The notes below the pieces were generated by a model. The model worked only from the letters and a program-made list of their open reading frames with translations. It ran no database searches and was not told the origin of the DNA. The translations under genes were made by a program, and so were the position numbers. From positions 1-33,415 of the forward strand of contig SCMV01000043.1 in the NCBI GenBank assembly GCA_005502875.1: a DNA stretch of 33,415 bases, given 5' to 3'. Of the stretch, positions 1 to 8,501 are shown piece by piece (within the stretch, counting starts at the first letter, position 1; the number at the start of each line of letters is the position of its first letter). Source of the DNA: Comamonadaceae bacterium 2PF. GTDB lineage: Bacteria > Pseudomonadota > Gammaproteobacteria > Burkholderiales > Burkholderiaceae_C.

Positions 1-1
1 C

Positions 2-2296
2 CCAGGCCAATTGCCCCCCGCCGCCCTCACCGCCCCTCCGCCTTCCGGCCCGCCCTGGTTCGAGCTGCAGCCCGCCGGCGCACCCGGGGCAGAGCAGCGC
101 CCCATCGCCATCGAGGTCATGCGCGACGGCAGCATCATCGTCCTCGACGAGGCCGATGCCGATGGCTTCGCGGTCGTGCACCGCTACGTCGATGGCGTGC
201 ACGCCGGTCGGGCCAGCACCAGCGGCATGCTGGCCGTGTTCCCGCCTGCCGAAGCCGAAGGTTTCCAGTGGCCGGGCTTCGATTTCGCGTGGCATACCCC
301 CGCCGCTGGCGCCAGCGAATCGGCCGTCCCCCGCCTGATCATCGTCTCGACCGAAGGCAACCAGGGCGTTTTGTTCGAGGTGCTGACCCAACCCGCCTCC
401 AGCGGTGCGCCACTGCAACTGGCCGCCCAGCCCGACCACCTGCCCCTCAAGCGCTACCTCGGCATGCCCCTGGTCAGCCTCGGGCGCAGCCTGGTCGAAG
501 GCGACAGTGGCCTGCTCTACCGCAGCCAGTCGCACTGGCTGCCGCTCGTGGCCCAGCGCCGCCCGCGCCACCACAGCCAAGCCACGTTGCAGACACCGAT
601 CTACGACGCGCGCGAGCCCGGCCACACCTGGCACCGCGTGATGCTCGACGCCATGGTGCCCGCAGGCTGCCGCCTGGTGCTGGCCAGCCGATGCAGCGAC
701 GACCTCGAGCTGCTCAGCAGCCTGCCCTTCACCGACGAGCCCGTGCCCGTGCTGCGTCCGAACGGGAGCGAGCTGCCCTGGCTGCTTGACGCCCCCGGTT
801 CGCGCACCGATGCGAGCAAGGGCCTGGGGACCTGGGAGACCCTGCTGCAGCGCTGCAAAGGACGCTGGGTTCAGCTGGCGCTGCGCCTGGAGGGCAACGA
901 GCTGACCACCCCCCGCGTGGCCGCCCTGCGCCTGTGGCGACCGCGCTTCTCCTACCTCGAACGCTACCTGCCCGCCGTCTACCGCGAAGACGAGGCCTCG
1001 GCCGATTTCCTCGACCGCTTCCTGGCCTTGTTCGAAGGCGCCTTCACCACGCTCGAAGACCGCATCGCCACGGCCAGCGCCCTGTTCGACGTGCGCAGCG
1101 CCCCCGCCGAAACACTGGACTGGCTGGCCAGCTGGCTGGGCCTGGTGCTCGACCCCGCGCTCGACGAGGCCCGCCGGCGCCAGCTCATCGACCACGCCAG
1201 CGCGCTCTTTCAGTACCGAGGCACGCCTCAGGCGGTGCGGCTGGCCACGCAGTTGGCCGTCGCCACCACGGTGCTGCCCGAGTCGGAGTTCGCGCTGCCC
1301 AAGCCCTCTCAGGCGCAGCCCTGGGGCGTGCGCGTGATCGAGTCCTTCCTGACCCGCAGCCAGCCACCCGAGCTGCTCGGCCGCACCGTGGTCAGCGACC
1401 AGCCCCGCCTGCTGCAAAGCAACGCCCGCTGGTCCTTGAAAGACGGGGCAGCCGGGCTGCAGCAACGCTGGCGCGAATGGCTGCAGGCCAACGGGCAAAG
1501 CGCCACGGCCAACGCCTTCGCGCCCCTGCCCCCTTCAGACGTGTCGCTTGCCTTGTGGCAAGGCTTTTGCGAGAACCAGCTGGGCGCCGTGCCCACCCTG
1601 GCCGCCGACCTCGACGCCGCCTGGCAGGAGCGCCAGAGCCGCCAACCCGATGCTCGGCTGCCTGCGCGCCTGCCTCAACGCTGGCCCGACCTCGTCAAAG
1701 GCGGTGACAACGAAGATGCCCTCGCGCTGCAAGCCGCCTGGCGCGACTTCATCGCCAAACTGAACCCGCGCCTCGCGCGCCACCTGCGCCGCTGGCAGGC
1801 ATTCGTCGCGCGCCGCCACCACCGCATCGCCACCTGGCGCACCCGCACCGGCGGCAGCGGCGGCACCACCGGCAACTGGCCCTCGTTCGCGCTGATGGCC
1901 CCGCCCACCGAGCTGCCCACCGACACGGTGTCGCTGACCGACTGGGCGCTGTTCGAAACCCGGCTGGAGCCCATGCAGGCCCGCGCCCACGGGTTCAGCG
2001 TGCTGCTGCCGATCTCCGGCCCCGGCAGTGACATCGCCACCCTGCAGCGCGACATGGACCTGGTGCGCCGCGTGGTCTCGCTCGAAAAACCCGCCCACAC
2101 GCGCTTCGACATCCAGCCCTACTGGACGCTGTTCCGCCTGGGCCAGGTGAGGCTGGGCCTGGACACCTTGCTGGGCGATGGCAGCCGCGACCCGCAACTG
2201 GCGCCCGCGATGGTGCTGGGCCAAGGACACATCGGTGCATCGCGCACGGCCAGCCGCCGCGACGTGCCACCCGACCGGATCTTGCTCGAATGCTGA
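2..2296 (+). CDS. eCIS baseplate/tail protein with phage gpI-like (TIGR02242-type) domain, 5' partial
   Basis: Likely a baseplate component of a contractile injection system. The reading frame is open to the window edge, so the gene probably starts upstream; the first possible start inside the window is a TTG at 11 with no ribosome binding site. The N-terminal ~300 residues are rich in beta-strand-like sequence. The segment coded by about 947-1270 (YLERYLPAVYREDE ... LDWLASWLGLVLD ... YRGTP) matches the phage tail protein I / TIGR02242 pattern. The C-terminus (LEKPAHTRFDIQPYWTLFR, then LGLDTLLGDGSRDPQLAP) matches my memory of the end of eCIS-linked tail proteins. It heads a run of same-strand genes including an Afp15-type ATPase and a DUF4157 protein, which supports an eCIS role over a prophage. 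Family assignment is firm; the exact Afp11/Afp12 equivalence is inference. Confidence 0.85.
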   Translation, partial: PGQLPPAALTAPPPSGPPWFELQPAGAPGAEQRPIAIEVMRDGSIIVLDEADADGFAVVHRYVDGVHAGRASTSGMLAVFPPAEAEGFQWPGFDFAWHTPAAGASESAVPRLIIVSTEGNQGVLFEVLTQPASSGAPLQLAAQPDHLPLKRYLGMPLVSLGRSLVEGDSGLLYRSQSHWLPLVAQRRPRHHSQATLQTPIYDAREPGHTWHRVMLDAMVPAGCRLVLASRCSDDLELLSSLPFTDEPVPVLRPNGSELPWLLDAPGSRTDASKGLGTWETLLQRCKGRWVQLALRLEGNELTTPRVAALRLWRPRFSYLERYLPAVYREDEASADFLDRFLALFEGAFTTLEDRIATASALFDVRSAPAETLDWLASWLGLVLDPALDEARRRQLIDHASALFQYRGTPQAVRLATQLAVATTVLPESEFALPKPSQAQPWGVRVIESFLTRSQPPELLGRTVVSDQPRLLQSNARWSLKDGAAGLQQRWREWLQANGQSATANAFAPLPPSDVSLALWQGFCENQLGAVPTLAADLDAAWQERQSRQPDARLPARLPQRWPDLVKGGDNEDALALQAAWRDFIAKLNPRLARHLRRWQAFVARRHHRIATWRTRTGGSGGTTGNWPSFALMAPPTELPTDTVSLTDWALFETRLEPMQARAHGFSVLLPISGPGSDIATLQRDMDLVRRVVSLEKPAHTRFDIQPYWTLFRLGQVRLGLDTLLGDGSRDPQLAPAMVLGQGHIGASRTASRRDVPPDRILLEC

Positions 2297-2348
2297 GCGA
2301 CACATGCTGATGGCCTGCAAAGGCCGATGAACACTGGAGGACACCACC

Positions 2349-4412
2349 ATGGGATGCTGCGGACAGACGACGACCATCGGGGCCGGCGTGACCGCCCTGG
2401 ACACCAACAAGCGGGTCAACTACACCAAGGGCATGCTGCTCGGCGTGGACGACTTCGTGCAGGAGCAAGCCTGGCACATCGCGCGCCGGCATGAACTGGC
2501 GCGCGAGCTCATCGGCTATGGCACCGCGCGGGGCCTGAAGGTCGAGCCCCGCAACGGCGGCAGCACGGTGGCGGTCTGCCCCGGCATCGGCTGGACGCCA
2601 TCGGGCACGCCGGTGTGCGTCTCAGACGAGCAGTGCGCCGACATCACCGCCTGGCTGCGCAAGCAGGACGCCGCCTTCAAGGCCGAACTGGGCAGCGGCA
2701 CCAGCGAGCTGACCGTGCACGTGGTGCTGGCCTACCAGGGCGTGCCCACCGACAAGGTGCCCGTGCCCGGTGAGCCCTGCCGCAGCGAGGACGCGCTCAC
2801 CGCCAACTCGCGCATCGCCGACTGTTTCGCGCTCACGCTGCGCACGCAGGCACCACCGCAACTCGAAGAAGACGCCATCCGCGACTTCGCCGACTGGCTC
2901 GCGCAGGTGCCGGTGGACCTGAGCTCGCCACCGATGTCGGAGACCGACTTCCTGCAAAGCCTGCGCGACGCGGCCGACGGCTGGCTCACGCCCAGCTCAC
3001 CGCCGCCAACCGATTACATGCTTGGCTCGCCCCCCATGGGCCTGGGCACCACGGATGAGCTCATGCGGCTGGCCCTGCGGCTGTGGGTGACCGAGTTGCG
3101 CCCCATCTGGCGCGCCCGCTACGGCTGCGGCCCCAACGCCATCGCACCGGGCACGGACGACGACGCCATCCTGCTGGCCACGCTCACCTTGAGCGTCGAT
3201 GGCAGCAACCTGAGCGGCGTGGTCACCCGCATCGACGAAAGCCGCCGCCCGCTGCTGCTGAGCCTGCGCATGCTGCAGGAACTCATCCTGCAGAACCCAG
3301 CACCGGAGGCCGCCGAGGACGTCACCCCTGCCCTGAGCTTTGGCCTCGACCCGGAAGTCGGCGTGCGCGCCGAGTACGCGCGGGCCGACCACAGCCACGG
3401 CACGCCCGAGCTGCCCGACCTGGCTGGCGACGTCACCGGCGACATCACGGACAACACCGTGGTGGCCTTGCGCAACCGGGGCATCGCCAGCACCGCCCCA
3501 CAGGTCGGCGACGTTCTGGCGCTGGATGGCACCCAGCAGTGGTCGCCCACCCACTTGCCCGTGCCCTCGGATGCGCTGCCCGCCGCCCTCGCCTTCGCTG
3601 GCGCGGGCGCGGCTGGCACCCAGTCCGATTACGCCCGGCGCGACCACGTTCACCCGCTGCCCGCCCTGCCCGACCTGGCGGGCGACACCCACGGCCCCAT
3701 CGCCGCCAACAAGGTTCGCGCGCTGCAAGGCACGCCGGTGTCCGACACCGCGCCCACCCTCGGTCAGGTGCTGATGCTGCAGGAGGTAGGGCCCTCGGGT
3801 CCCGGCCCGGCGGCGCGACCGCGCCGCGTCTGGGTGCCCACCGACCTGCCCACACCCGAAACACCCGAGCTGCCGCCATTGGGCGGTGACGTCAACGGCG
3901 ACGCCAAGGACAACCGCATCGACCTGCTGCAGGGCAACAAGGTCTCGGCTGAAGCACCCAAGAAGGGCGACGTGCTCACCTTCAACGGCGAAGCCTGGGT
4001 GGCCGCCGCAGGGGCCACGGGCGGCGCCACTGGCCCGGTCGAGGTGGTCGCTGCCGGGGTGGCGCAGGTGCTCATCTCGTCCGGCCAGTTCAAGGCTGGC
4101 AGTGCGGGCGGTGCGCCCAAGGTCGAGGTCAGAGGCGGCCAGGCCGATGGCCGCGTGGCCCGCATCAGCCTGGTCGTGAACGACATCCCCCGGGACGAGC
4201 ACCCCAACCACCGCATCACGGTGTTGCTGACACCCATCGTGGACGACCCCAAGCGCGCCATCCTCGCCTACGTGAGCAAACCTCCGGTGGCCGAGGGAAC
4301 GCAAATTCACTTCGACATCATGATCCTGGGCGTGCAGGAGCTGCCCGACGGCGATCACTTCGTGCAGTTCCAGGTCAGCCGCTTTGCCACCACCGCGTCG
4401 AGGCCGGTATGA
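2349..4412 (+). CDS. eCIS fibre-like protein with GDVTG/HxH tail-fibre repeats
   Basis: A probable tail-fibre or receptor-contact protein of 687 residues. The start is an ATG preceded by GGAGG at 2336-2340. Residues ~20-110 (VNYTKGMLLGVDDF ... GYGTARGLKV) are homologous by eye to residues ~18-90 of the next gene, suggesting a common mounting module. Residues ~335-560 contain three degenerate repeats of the type LPDLAGDVTGDITDN ... VL.L.G.QW, the first two preceded by YARADHSHG and YARRDHVHP. These GDVTG and D-H-x-H patterns are typical of phage tail fibres. The C-terminal ~130 residues look like a compact beta-rich tip. The stop overlaps the start of the next gene (ATGA), implying translational coupling. 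Receptor binding is inferred from the repeats and position; the target cannot be read from sequence. Confidence 0.78.
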   Translation: MGCCGQTTTIGAGVTALDTNKRVNYTKGMLLGVDDFVQEQAWHIARRHELARELIGYGTARGLKVEPRNGGSTVAVCPGIGWTPSGTPVCVSDEQCADITAWLRKQDAAFKAELGSGTSELTVHVVLAYQGVPTDKVPVPGEPCRSEDALTANSRIADCFALTLRTQAPPQLEEDAIRDFADWLAQVPVDLSSPPMSETDFLQSLRDAADGWLTPSSPPPTDYMLGSPPMGLGTTDELMRLALRLWVTELRPIWRARYGCGPNAIAPGTDDDAILLATLTLSVDGSNLSGVVTRIDESRRPLLLSLRMLQELILQNPAPEAAEDVTPALSFGLDPEVGVRAEYARADHSHGTPELPDLAGDVTGDITDNTVVALRNRGIASTAPQVGDVLALDGTQQWSPTHLPVPSDALPAALAFAGAGAAGTQSDYARRDHVHPLPALPDLAGDTHGPIAANKVRALQGTPVSDTAPTLGQVLMLQEVGPSGPGPAARPRRVWVPTDLPTPETPELPPLGGDVNGDAKDNRIDLLQGNKVSAEAPKKGDVLTFNGEAWVAAAGATGGATGPVEVVAAGVAQVLISSGQFKAGSAGGAPKVEVRGGQADGRVARISLVVNDIPRDEHPNHRITVLLTPIVDDPKRAILAYVSKPPVAEGTQIHFDIMILGVQELPDGDHFVQFQVSRFATTASRPV
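3418..4010 (+). repeat. Three in-frame tail-fibre repeats inside the fibre gene
   Basis: Three diverged protein repeats begin near 3418 (LPDLAGDVTGDI), 3667 (LPDLAGDTHGPI) and 3871 (LPPLGGDVNGDA). Each runs through an N-x-V/I-x-x-L stretch to a VL...G..W ending. The first two are introduced by an AR.DH.H motif. The spacing is uneven (about 83 and 68 codons), so they are repeats at protein level rather than recent DNA duplications. Confidence 0.7.
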
Positions 4413-6712
4413 GCGAGCGCACCCACACCCTCCTGGGCGAAGCCATCACGCGGGACAGCGTTCGCGCGGTCCACTTCTTCAATGGGCGACTGCTGACGGC
4501 GTCCGACCTGTCGCGCGACCAGGCCGCTCGCCGCCAGGCCGATGCACAGGTCGGCGCGGCAACCGGCTCGGGCATCGCCTGGGGGCTGGAAGTCAATGCC
4601 GCAGGCCCCGCCACCGACGCCGACAGCCTGGGCGTGGTCACGGTTGAAGCCGGCCTGGCGGTGGCCTTGTCGGGGCAGGCCCTGAAACTCAACCAGCGCA
4701 TCAGCCTGTCGCTGATCCAGCCGCCCGCAGACACCAGCGACACGGGTGGCCTGAGCGGCACGTTCGGCCCGTGTGCAGGCGCCACAGCCAGCACCTACGT
4801 GGCCGGCGACGGCCTGCTGCTGTTGACGCTCTCGCCCATCGACGTGCCCGAAGGCTTTGCACCGGTGCTGGCGCTCGAATCGGTCAACACCCGCTGCGCG
4901 CGCGACGTCGTCGCCGAGGGCGTGCAGCTGAAGCTGCTGCCCGTCCCCGGCGGCACCGTCACAGGCACCACGGCCGCCGCGCTCGCGCAACTTCGCAACC
5001 GCATCGCACATGAGTGCCTGGGCTCGTCGGTGCTGCGCCAGGCCCACCGCCTGCCGGCGTCGACCACGCCCCGCGCCACCTCGATCGAGGCCCATGGCCA
5101 CGGTCTGCTCGACCGCATGCTCGCCGAGGGCAGCCTGGGTCGGTGCGACGTGCCCCTTGCCCTGGTCTGCCTGGTCGGCCGAGAGCTCAAGTTCGTCGAT
5201 GGCGCCTCGGTGCGCCGCCGCATCGCAGCCCAAACGGCATCGGTGCAAGGCGCGGCCTGGCTGGGCGAGCGGTTGCAGGGAACGGCCGAGGCCCGCTTCC
5301 TGCAGTTCCAGGAGCAACTGGCGGACACGCCCGCCATCGCATCGGCAGCGGCCACCGCACACCTGAGCTGGCTGCCCCCGGCAGGCCTGCTGCCACCGGG
5401 CACCGACTGGCGGCGCTTCTTCGGTGACCGGGCGCCCGCGCGCGAGACGCCACTGGCCGCGGTCGATGCCCCCGGCGTCTTGCAGCGTGCGCTGGCCGAA
5501 GACGCCATCGACCTGACCGCCAGTGCCGCCAGCGGCCGCGTGCGGGTCCACCAAATCGAAGGCAGCGGCGCCCCCCTGCTGTTCGTGCGCGACAGCCGCA
5601 ACGTGCAACACGCCGAACGCACCTGGCTGGATGGGGCGCGCAGCGGGCTGAGCGGCGTCAGCGATGTGCAACTGGCCGTCGACCAACTGCGCAGCGGCAG
5701 CTGCCTGCACACCGTCATCCACCCGGGCATGTCGGCATCGGCCATCCATGCCGCATTCAAGGCGCTCCAAGGCAGCGCACGCACATTCATCAGCTTCGAG
5801 CCCGGCGAGTACAAGCTGGACAAGCCGCTGATCCTCAGCAACGCGGGACACGTCGAAATCAGGGGGCACCAGGCGCTGCTGCACGGCAGCCAGTCCGCCC
5901 GCGTGCTCATCGTGCGCGACTGCGACAGCCTGCTGCTCGAGGGCCTGAGCCTGGCGGGCGAGGCCAACGGCCGCTTCGGGCGCGACAGCTTGCGAGAGGC
6001 CTTGTCTTTGGCCGGCCTGCTGGACGACGACGAAGACGACGGCAAGGCCTTGGCCGGTGCCCTGACGGTGCAGGACACGCCCCAGGTTCGGCTGCAGGGC
6101 GTGAGGGTCGAGGTGGCCGCCGACGACGAGCTGAACGCCGTCGGCATCAGCATCCGTGACCTCCTCGCCGCCAAGGCCAAGCGCAAGGAAACCCGCATGC
6201 GCATCGACATCGGCCACTGCGCCATCGCGGTCGGGGCGAACCAGGCTGGCATCGCTTGCCTCGGTGCCCAGCGTGTCCACCTGCACGACAACGTGCTGAG
6301 CGCCGAAGACCCAGACAAAGCGATGCGCCACGGCATCCTCATCAGCGGCGCCGACAACGGCGCGGTGCTGATCGAGCGCAACCAGGTCGAGGGCGCTGCC
6401 GAAGGCATCGGCATCGACGGCGCCAACACCGTTCACCTGCGGCAAAACGATGTCCGCGCCGACACCAAGCTGGGCCGCGAATCAGGCGCGGTGGCCCTTG
6501 GGCTGCAGGGCGAGTTCGGCAGCCAGGTGATGCTGCAAGACAACTTCATCGCAGGCGCCGCCACAGGCATCCGCTTTCACCCCAGCAACAAGGCCACGCG
6601 CCAGGTGCTGTGGTTGATCGCCGGCAACGTGGGCGAGCAAGTCGGTCAGTTGCTGGACGTGCAGGGCTCGGCGGACGATCGCCTCACCCAGCGCGACAAC
6701 ATCGAAGCCTGA
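4409..6712 (+). CDS. eCIS fibre/spike-like protein with right-handed beta-helix C-terminus
   Basis: A 767-residue protein, probably a second fibre or decoration of the injection machine. The N-terminal part (VHFFNGRLLTASDL ... GSGIAWGLEV) aligns with the N-terminal module of the preceding gene: G-x-LL, D, acidic-Q, then G-x-A-x-GL-x-V. The region from about residue 430 has a pectate-lyase-like opening (HTVIHPGMSASAIHAAFKAL, FEPGEYKLDKPLIL). It continues with short strand-turn rungs such as IEIRG/LLLEGLSL and VLIERNQVEGAAEGIGIDG, VHLRQNDV, which indicates a right-handed parallel beta-helix to near the C-terminus. Helices of this kind occur in phage tailspikes and can bind or cleave glycans; no catalytic residues can be assigned. 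It overlaps the upstream stop by 4 bases and ends 2 bases before the next ATG. Confidence 0.77.
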   Translation: MSERTHTLLGEAITRDSVRAVHFFNGRLLTASDLSRDQAARRQADAQVGAATGSGIAWGLEVNAAGPATDADSLGVVTVEAGLAVALSGQALKLNQRISLSLIQPPADTSDTGGLSGTFGPCAGATASTYVAGDGLLLLTLSPIDVPEGFAPVLALESVNTRCARDVVAEGVQLKLLPVPGGTVTGTTAAALAQLRNRIAHECLGSSVLRQAHRLPASTTPRATSIEAHGHGLLDRMLAEGSLGRCDVPLALVCLVGRELKFVDGASVRRRIAAQTASVQGAAWLGERLQGTAEARFLQFQEQLADTPAIASAAATAHLSWLPPAGLLPPGTDWRRFFGDRAPARETPLAAVDAPGVLQRALAEDAIDLTASAASGRVRVHQIEGSGAPLLFVRDSRNVQHAERTWLDGARSGLSGVSDVQLAVDQLRSGSCLHTVIHPGMSASAIHAAFKALQGSARTFISFEPGEYKLDKPLILSNAGHVEIRGHQALLHGSQSARVLIVRDCDSLLLEGLSLAGEANGRFGRDSLREALSLAGLLDDDEDDGKALAGALTVQDTPQVRLQGVRVEVAADDELNAVGISIRDLLAAKAKRKETRMRIDIGHCAIAVGANQAGIACLGAQRVHLHDNVLSAEDPDKAMRHGILISGADNGAVLIERNQVEGAAEGIGIDGANTVHLRQNDVRADTKLGRESGAVALGLQGEFGSQVMLQDNFIAGAATGIRFHPSNKATRQVLWLIAGNVGEQVGQLLDVQGSADDRLTQRDNIEA

Positions 6713-6714
6713 CC

Positions 6715-8499
6715 ATGGAGCAGGCCACTCGCGTCCAGCGGTTGCGGGTGCACGGGCAAGGCCTGAGCACCGGCCACGCCAGGCAGCAGGTGACACGTTG
6801 GCTGGAGCGGCAGACACCCACGCGCCTGGGGCTGCCCACCGAGGCCATCGTGCTGCTGCGCAGCGTGAAAGCACCCTGGTCGGCCCTGCACCCCGACAGC
6901 CCGGTTGATGTGCTGGCGACCAGGCTGAGGGGCGCCGTTCGCCCCGCCGTGGGGGCCTCGCCGGGCCCCAGCTGCGAAGCCGTCTGGTTTGCCGACGAGG
7001 CCGAGCTGCTGGCCTGCCTGGCCCACGACAGCGCGCGAGGTCAGGTCGGTCACCAGTGGTGGTGGCAGACCTGGCTGGGCCGCAGGCCCACCACCGAAGA
7101 GGCACTGCACGCCTGGCTGACATCGGCCCGGTCCGCGCCGGAGGCGATGGCGCGGTTGAGCGCCATGGGGCAAGGCCTGGCATGGGCCAGGCACATCGGC
7201 TCTACAGGGCGGCTGGCGCTGCTGCAGGCGATCCAAAGGCATCACCCGGTGGCCGAGGGTGCCTCGGCATGGCTGAGGCAGGCCTTGGCCGACGCCGAGG
7301 TCACGCTTTCACCAGAGGTGACCGGAGCGGACCGCACACGGCAGGCCCCGACAGGTCCGCGCGCACAAGGTCCATCGCGACGCGCCAGTGAGCCTCCGCC
7401 GGCACACATGCCCGAGGCCCAGCTTCGTCACGACGGGGCGTCGGTGCTGCTGGCCTTGTGCACCTTGCTGCACGAGTCTCCCCACCTGGCACTGGACGCC
7501 CAACACCTGCCGGCACGATTGATGCCAGCGACCACAACCCCCGAGGCGTGGCCTGAGCGAGACAGCCAGCACGATCTCGAATCGGCCAGGGACCAGGGTG
7601 AGCCACCGCCCACTCGGCTTCACGAGGCAGGGCCATCGCCCTCGTCAGCAGGCCTGCACCTCACGAGCCAAGACGCTGCCCCCGCGCGCCCCACCGATCA
7701 AGGCCCAGGCGAGACGAGCCCGACCCGGCTTGCTGCGCCAAGCAACGGCACGCACGGCACCGACGCTGCGGCACACGCGACCGCCACCGATCTGCCGATG
7801 GCGCACACCCCCACCACCACGCAGGACCCGACAACGAAGGCATCCGCACGCGCTGCGCAAGCCAAGCGCCCTTCGCCCCCCCTTGACATCGGCCGTTCGC
7901 ACCCGACGCCAACCTCGCATGGCGGTGTCTTCTTCCTGCTCAACGTCGCGCTGGCCTGGGAGCTCTACGGCGACTTCACCCGCCCCCGGCACGCCTTGCT
8001 CAGCGTGTCACCGTGGCAGTTCCTGCACGCCGCAGGCATCGCCTTGTTGGGTCGCGCCTTCGCCAGCGACCCCATCGCCGCTTGGCTGCGTGCCCAAGCG
8101 CCCTTTGGCCGCCCCCGCCATGCCGCCGCCCTGGGTGCAGCCCCTCTGACCTTGCTGCCCCAGGCCGAAGCCCGCTGGCTGCGATCGCCCGACGCCTTCA
8201 CACCGATGCATGCCCCCCCATCGGCATCACGGCGCACACCCCGGCGAGCCGACCACGAGCTGAGCTGCTGGTGGCCGCTCCTGCGCCTGCGCCTGTCCCT
8301 GGCGCTGAACCTGCCCGAGAGCGAGGCGATTGCCACCTGCCTGAGGCTGCCCGCTCGCATCGAACGCCGTGGCGATCGGGTCGACGTGGGCTTTGCCCTG
8401 CACCACCTGCCCCTGGCCGTTCGGCTGGCAGGTCTGGACCGCAACCCGGGCTGGGTGCCCGCCTCAGGTTGCGACGTGCGCTTTCACTTCGAGGCCTGA
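6715..8499 (+). CDS. eCIS-locus-associated protein of unknown function
   Basis: A 594-residue protein starting at ATG 6715, two bases after the upstream stop; the open frame extends further upstream but only over the fibre gene. Two conserved blocks match a family I remember from eCIS loci between the fibre and ATPase genes. The N-terminal block has RVQRLRVHGQ ... VWFADEAELLACLAHDSARG, then WWWQTWLG. The C-terminal block has GGVFFLLNVALAWELYGDFT, SPWQFLHAAGIALLGRAF and LPLAVRLAGLDRNPGWVP. Between them (about residues 200-395) lies a Pro/Thr/Ala/His-rich, low-complexity linker with no predicted fold. No transmembrane helix is certain. The biochemical role is unknown; its position next to the ATPase suggests assembly or a structural connector, and a tape-measure role is possible but unproven. 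Confidence 0.7.
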   Translation: MEQATRVQRLRVHGQGLSTGHARQQVTRWLERQTPTRLGLPTEAIVLLRSVKAPWSALHPDSPVDVLATRLRGAVRPAVGASPGPSCEAVWFADEAELLACLAHDSARGQVGHQWWWQTWLGRRPTTEEALHAWLTSARSAPEAMARLSAMGQGLAWARHIGSTGRLALLQAIQRHHPVAEGASAWLRQALADAEVTLSPEVTGADRTRQAPTGPRAQGPSRRASEPPPAHMPEAQLRHDGASVLLALCTLLHESPHLALDAQHLPARLMPATTTPEAWPERDSQHDLESARDQGEPPPTRLHEAGPSPSSAGLHLTSQDAAPARPTDQGPGETSPTRLAAPSNGTHGTDAAAHATATDLPMAHTPTTTQDPTTKASARAAQAKRPSPPLDIGRSHPTPTSHGGVFFLLNVALAWELYGDFTRPRHALLSVSPWQFLHAAGIALLGRAFASDPIAAWLRAQAPFGRPRHAAALGAAPLTLLPQAEARWLRSPDAFTPMHAPPSASRRTPRRADHELSCWWPLLRLRLSLALNLPESEAIATCLRLPARIERRGDRVDVGFALHHLPLAVRLAGLDRNPGWVPASGCDVRFHFEA

Positions 8500-8501
8500 C
8501 C

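Noticed and set aside
4355-6445. 696-codon open frame on the - strand
   Set aside because: It is antisense to the beta-helix gene. Its translation is Ala/Gln/His/Asp/Val-rich low complexity, with no recognisable family, typical of high-GC shadows.
6256-6714. Upstream extension of the eCIS-associated gene
   Set aside because: The extra residues are Arg/Pro/His-rich and lie over the beta-helix gene; the ATG at 6715 fits the operon spacing and the conserved N-terminus.
8013-8501. Upstream extension of the AAA+ ATPase gene
   Set aside because: The extension covers the end of the preceding conserved protein and has shadow-like composition; ATG 8502 is two bases after that stop.
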